Shown here: one piece after another, positions 40,403 to 43,986 of the stretch | Numbering within the stretch: position 1 is the stretch's first letter | Layout: each line of letters starts with the position of its first letter | Assembly (NCBI GenBank): GCA_009731375.1 | Contig: BJOX01000020.1 | Coordinates: 184,453-228,438 of the forward strand | DNA from: Paulinella micropora | Taxonomy: Eukaryota; Cercozoa; Imbricatea; Euglyphida | Direction of reading: 5' to 3' | Length of the DNA: 43,986 nt | Translations under genes and position numbers: made by a program | The notes under the pieces: model-generated | Database searches by the model: none | What the model saw: the letters and a program-made list of their open reading frames with translations, nothing else | What the model was told of the DNA's origin: nothing

Positions 40403-43400
40403 ATGCCTACTGTTGCTGAACAGGATACGAACGGTTCCGTTCCTCCTAGACGTGAAGTTGAAGGCACACAGCCTCACAAGCCTCAAGGTAAGCATTTGCT
40501 AGTTCATCCTTCGAGAGCTAATATGATAAATGATGCGAATAGGAAGGCGAAGAAGGCGATGGAGGAGAGGAAGCCGCAACTGAAGGCTAGGTCTCCGCCT
40601 ACGAAGAAGCAGCGGACCGTTCCCCCGCCAAAGGACGCAACCGTCTCTACGGTAGACAAGTGTACATCTAGTGTACCGGACTCTGTCAAGCGGACACTTG
40701 AGATACCGGAAGCCCCGGAGACTCAAGAAGTTAAGTTGGAGGAAAAGAGGGAAGAACGGAAGGAGGACAAGGAACTTGAGCTTAGACTCAAAACCCTAGA
40801 ACAAAAAATTCATGTGCTAGCGGCTAGTATACATAGACCGGACGCGCTATGCTACACTGACCTCTTTTGTGAAACTTTACAAACCACATTAAAAGTTGGT
40901 AATGATACGATGGCGAATATTAATATTGTCGGCCAGAAGTTTTTGAATAGTCACCGGACATGGGTTGACAAAAATATTAGAAAAACAAAGGGGACCCTAA
41001 AAGGGGTAGGCAGCCGTAGGGAAATTACGGGCATCGTCACATTAATTTTCAAATTGAAATCCGGTCGAGTATATCGTGCGGACCTCTATGTTGTCCCCGA
41101 TTACCACGGTTCAATCCTGCTGTCGTATGACCAATTGGCTACGATGGGGGCAGTGATCGATTGCGCCGCACGGCGAGTAATTTATGGAGTGAAGAATGGA
41201 GAGAAGGAGGATATTAATCCGATGACTGCTACTGACTCATACGAGGCTTTTGAGCTGAGTCTAGCAACGGAGAGAAAAAGGTTGGCCTTCGTACATGAGG
41301 CAACTGAAGCCTATGTACACCCCTATGTCACAGTGCCGGACGAACTGTCCTGGACCGACAATTGGGAGACGGAGATGCAGGCGTATACGGTTACGATTCC
41401 CGCATGGGACAAAAAGTCTATTGATGACTTAATCGTAGCGCGTAATGAGGAGATAATATGTGTTGCGAAACAGTGCCCGTCGTTGGCCAGATTCGCAGAA
41501 GGTGGTGGGGCAGATGTCCATATTACTAATGGCTACTGTTACCACGCAAAGATGTCAGATGAAAAGAGAGAGGCGTTTGTGCCAAGGAGGAAGGGGCGTA
41601 TCCCCGATACTCCAGAGGATGACATTAAAACTTTTATCACGAACTTTTGGGGCGATGTGCCTACCTGGCCGCGCTCATTAACTGAAGTGAAAAAGTGTCT
41701 ACGGACTCTATTTGAGAGTAACAAGCCGTATACTGTCATTCTGCCGTACAATGAGAAGGCGATATGGGCACAGGAGATAAGGGACCGGCTTATTGATCAT
41801 CCTATACCGGTTCCCTCTCGCAAGCAACAGTTAGTGGTGGCTTGTCGACTCGGGTCTCGGGAGCAGAGCAGTGCATACAAGCGGAAGCTCAGAGCCCAGG
41901 ACAAGTTGAAATTGATACCTCAAGCTTTCACATGCTTTGATGGTTTCTACACCCGTAAGGCTCCGATACAATACGCGAACCTTATTGATATGCTTGTCGG
42001 ACTCGGTCATGATGATGAGCCGGACACAGTCACGTATGAACGGACGGGACTGGACGATTTGTCCGAGGAAGATTTGAGTTTGGAGGAGGACTTAGCGCCC
42101 CTCAAAGAACATAAGAAGATGTCGGAGGAGGATTTCCAAGCGGCGGCGCGGAAAATTTTAGAAGAACGAGTGGGTACGCAGAGAGAGAAGGAGCTTCTCA
42201 AAGCTAAGATGGAGGCGTACAGAGAAATTTTCGACCCTCCTCGGGCAGGTGGTGTAAAGTCGGAGGACTTCACTGCTGTCATTTACAAGATACCGGGTGC
42301 GGAGCCATCTCCGGCACCGCGGAGGGCAAATTTGAGCATACATGAGGCGAAGATAGCGGAGGAGAACGTGAGACAGTTGCTCAATGAGGACTTTATTGAG
42401 AGATCTACATCTCCAATTGTCTCTCAACCGAAAATCGTCCCCAAGCCAGGAGGAGAATGGCGTTTGACGATCAATTATGCCCGTGTGAATAAGGTGCTAG
42501 AGGAAGAGAGAAATCCTCTGCCGACCTTAGAAGAGGGCAGAAGAGTGCTGCGGAATGCTAAATTCTATTCGGTCATTGACCTTAAGAACGGCTTCTGGCA
42601 GATACCACTGGACGAGAAATCCAGATGGCTGACTGCATTCGTGGTTGGTATGGAAATATACCAGTGGAAGGTGCTTCCGATGGGACTCAAACAGGCCCCG
42701 GGGCTCTTTCAGAAGGCGATGCAGAAGATGTTGAGTGGTCAATATGACGACCAGTCGGAGGATGGTTTTATGAGAAGGAGAGGACAGAAGGCGGGAGAAT
42801 ATGCATTTTGTTACATCGATGACATTATCGTATACTCTAACACAATGGAAGAGCATATCGATCACTTGTCAGATGTCTTCAGGCGCATCGGAGCTTTTGG
42901 CCTGAAATGCAACTTAAAGAAATGTCAGCTTGCAAAGACAAGTGTGACGTATTTGGGTTACGAGATTTCTCATAACAGAGTCTCGATATCGCGCGAGAAG
43001 AGGGAGGAGATCATGAGTAGACAGTTGCCAAAGAATCGCACAGAGTTACACTCTTTTCTTGCGATGGCACAGTACTACAGCCAGTTCATACCCGATTGGG
43101 GTGCAACTCGGGCTAAGTTGGAGAAGATGATTGATTTTGGAGACTTTGAGAAGTGGGATGAGGAGGCTTTGCAGGCGTTTAATACGCTCAAAGATCTCAT
43201 TTACAAAGATCCCAAGGACGGCGGATTAGTACTTATGATGCCCGACTTTACGAAGCCGTTCGTAGTCGACACGGATGCATCTAAGTTTGCGAATGGCGCG
43301 GTGCTGCAACAGGAAGATGAGGAGAAAAAGTTGCGCCCGATCATGTTTATTAGTAGAAAGCTGTGTGCGGCGGAGCGAAATTACTGCACGCGACAGAGAG

Positions 43401-43708
43401 AGGCGTTGGCAGTAGTATGGGCTCTCAAGAGGCTCAGAGAATATCTATGGGGAGGACCTCTATTCACGGTTAGGACCGATCATCACAACCTTCTTTGGTT
43501 GATGAATCATGAACAAACCGGCCGTTTGGCGCGGTGGCAAGCTTTCTTGTCATGTTTCAATTTCACGATGGTCTATTTACCGGGAAAGCGAAACGTAGTC
43601 GCTGATAGCCTTTCTAGGCTAGAGTTTCAGTCGGAGGTGTCGGCTCTCGTATTATCAGTGGAAATGATAGATCTGTCCACGGACAAGGTGTACGAGGAAG
43701 CCACATAG
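40403..43708 (+). CDS. Ty3-like element B/D Pol: protease, linker domain, RT, RNase H
   Basis: An intact 1101-residue ORF. Residues about 150-265: retropepsin-like domain with KVG (40892-40900) in place of DTG. About 305-560: a conserved unnamed domain with YTVILPYNEKAIWAQEIRDR, DHPIPVPSRKQQ, RLGSREQSSAYKRKL and FDGFYTRKAPIQYANLI, also present in element A. RT: WRLTINYARVNK, SVIDLKNGFWQIPLD, VLPMGLKQAPGLFQ and FCYIDDIIVYS (YIDD at residues 804-807). RNase H: VVDTDASKFANGAVLQQ, REALAVVWAL, VRTDHHNLLWL and NVVADSLSRL, with all four acidic residues. It copies the element RNA into DNA. The frame is continuous with Gag across TGA, so the real product may start at 40328 by readthrough. The integrase is not in this ORF. 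It looks functional apart from KVG and the broken Gag before it. Confidence 0.93.
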   Translation: MPTVAEQDTNGSVPPRREVEGTQPHKPQGKHLLVHPSRANMINDANRKAKKAMEERKPQLKARSPPTKKQRTVPPPKDATVSTVDKCTSSVPDSVKRTLEIPEAPETQEVKLEEKREERKEDKELELRLKTLEQKIHVLAASIHRPDALCYTDLFCETLQTTLKVGNDTMANINIVGQKFLNSHRTWVDKNIRKTKGTLKGVGSRREITGIVTLIFKLKSGRVYRADLYVVPDYHGSILLSYDQLATMGAVIDCAARRVIYGVKNGEKEDINPMTATDSYEAFELSLATERKRLAFVHEATEAYVHPYVTVPDELSWTDNWETEMQAYTVTIPAWDKKSIDDLIVARNEEIICVAKQCPSLARFAEGGGADVHITNGYCYHAKMSDEKREAFVPRRKGRIPDTPEDDIKTFITNFWGDVPTWPRSLTEVKKCLRTLFESNKPYTVILPYNEKAIWAQEIRDRLIDHPIPVPSRKQQLVVACRLGSREQSSAYKRKLRAQDKLKLIPQAFTCFDGFYTRKAPIQYANLIDMLVGLGHDDEPDTVTYERTGLDDLSEEDLSLEEDLAPLKEHKKMSEEDFQAAARKILEERVGTQREKELLKAKMEAYREIFDPPRAGGVKSEDFTAVIYKIPGAEPSPAPRRANLSIHEAKIAEENVRQLLNEDFIERSTSPIVSQPKIVPKPGGEWRLTINYARVNKVLEEERNPLPTLEEGRRVLRNAKFYSVIDLKNGFWQIPLDEKSRWLTAFVVGMEIYQWKVLPMGLKQAPGLFQKAMQKMLSGQYDDQSEDGFMRRRGQKAGEYAFCYIDDIIVYSNTMEEHIDHLSDVFRRIGAFGLKCNLKKCQLAKTSVTYLGYEISHNRVSISREKREEIMSRQLPKNRTELHSFLAMAQYYSQFIPDWGATRAKLEKMIDFGDFEKWDEEALQAFNTLKDLIYKDPKDGGLVLMMPDFTKPFVVDTDASKFANGAVLQQEDEEKKLRPIMFISRKLCAAERNYCTRQREALAVVWALKRLREYLWGGPLFTVRTDHHNLLWLMNHEQTGRLARWQAFLSCFNFTMVYLPGKRNVVADSLSRLEFQSEVSALVLSVEMIDLSTDKVYEEAT
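41315..41389 (+). repeat. 75-bp direct repeat, copy 2
   Basis: Native position inside Pol: element A has an alignable stretch (AWVYTNVYVPELI versus AYVHPYVTVPDEL) across the junction with the 1.8-kb arm. Confidence 0.9.
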
Positions 43709-43986
43709 AGGCGATGCAGATGGCAAGAGGCTTTCGATATGACCGCACGGGTCTACGATATAGTCCTCAAGGCCCGGATCATGGCATATGCTGTGAGGCG
43801 CATGTTCTCGAAGACGCTGAGTGGTCTTATGAGGCATACGAGAATGCGAAGGCGAATATAAAAGAGGAGGAGGAGACGACTGAGGTCTATACTGAACCTC
43901 CACAGGAAAATCGAAGCGAGCTTGATGAAGACCCGGAGAGGGTAGGAGTAAGGTTGGAGGACGGTACTATCCATATCGCCTCGCCT
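43705..43986 (+). CDS. Open frame after RNase H (partial)
   Basis: Frame 1, overlapping the Pol stop at 43706 by a -1 step, is open to the window end. It encodes EAMQMARGFRYDRTGLRY, then an acidic stretch (NIKEEEETTEVYTEPP) and VGVRLEDGTIHIAS. This is where a Ty3-like element should begin its integrase N-terminal region, so it is probably the upstream part of integrase in a separate or -1 frame. It is cut by the window edge. Confidence 0.5.
   Translation, partial: MEAMQMARGFRYDRTGLRYSPQGPDHGICCEAHVLEDAEWSYEAYENAKANIKEEEETTEVYTEPPQENRSELDEDPERVGVRLEDGTIHIASP

Larger units (their letters stand above)
39500..41314 (+). repeat. 1.8-kb inverted repeat, plus arm
   Basis: See the minus arm at 32304-34112. 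The two arms share sharp ends: GCTTTGTGTGC on the Gag side and GAAGCCTAT on the Pol side. Confidence 0.95.

Noticed and set aside
39537-40726. Minus-strand ORFs mirrored at 33761-34075, 33151-33339 and 32892-33119
   Set aside because: Antisense shadows of Gag and Pol that appear in both arms because the arms are inverted copies.
39500-41314. 1.8-kb arm as an insertion with a 75-bp target-site duplication
   Set aside because: No transposon or integrase is known to make 75-bp duplications, and comparison with element A shows the right-hand junction is native coding sequence. Kept only as an alternative.

Overview
This is a repeat-dominated window from a draft eukaryotic nuclear genome, with two runs of N. 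It shows spliced coding sequence, tRNA-derived SINE-like elements, long microsatellites and nested retrotransposons (Ty3-like, DIRS-like and Ty1/copia-like). The only host gene I can support is an intron-rich RhoGEF (DH-PH). Green plants lack classical DH-domain RhoGEFs, so a non-plant eukaryote, probably a protist, is more likely. I cannot name the species.

Layout. 1-4350: a foldback-type element with inverted arms of sub-repeats enclosing about 3 kb of microsatellite, including a 1.35-kb polypyrimidine tract. 4212-4720: a 140-180 bp tandem repeat. 4869-6525: two copies of a SINE-like element with tRNA-like head and (ATT)n tail, a long (TTTA)n tract and a 609-base gap. About 7680-11645: the RhoGEF gene, whose DH and PH domains are spread over short exons separated mostly by introns of 47-54 nt. 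12446-12895: a second inverted-repeat element with a GAA/poly-A core and a gap. 15285-28841: a decayed Ty3-like element (family A) split by a complete-length DIRS-like element (18981-25574) and by an AT-rich C2H2 zinc-finger fragment.

28842-32303 (minus strand) is a mosaic of two copia pieces (a Gag, and PR plus integrase) separated by AT-rich DNA that looks viral: a fibre-like ORF and a short capsid-like ORF. 32304-35792 (minus) holds the Gag and protease region of a second Ty3-like family (B). From 37301 (plus) a third Gag (D) is followed by a 1.8-kb inverted copy of the family-B Gag/protease segment that runs into an intact protease-RT-RNase H polyprotein reaching 43708.

Most notable: (1) families A and B/D share an unrecognised conserved domain between protease and RT; (2) family B has Gag and Pol in one frame separated only by TGA-CGG in both copies, a known viral readthrough context; (3) family-B Gag and the DIRS Gag carry CCCH-type rather than CCHC zinc fingers; (4) the protease catalytic triad of family B is KVG instead of DTG; (5) viral-like AT-rich fragments are embedded inside retroelement mosaics; (6) the RhoGEF gene appears to use very short introns with unusual donor sites. 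Retroelement assignments rest on motifs read by eye; no database search was possible.
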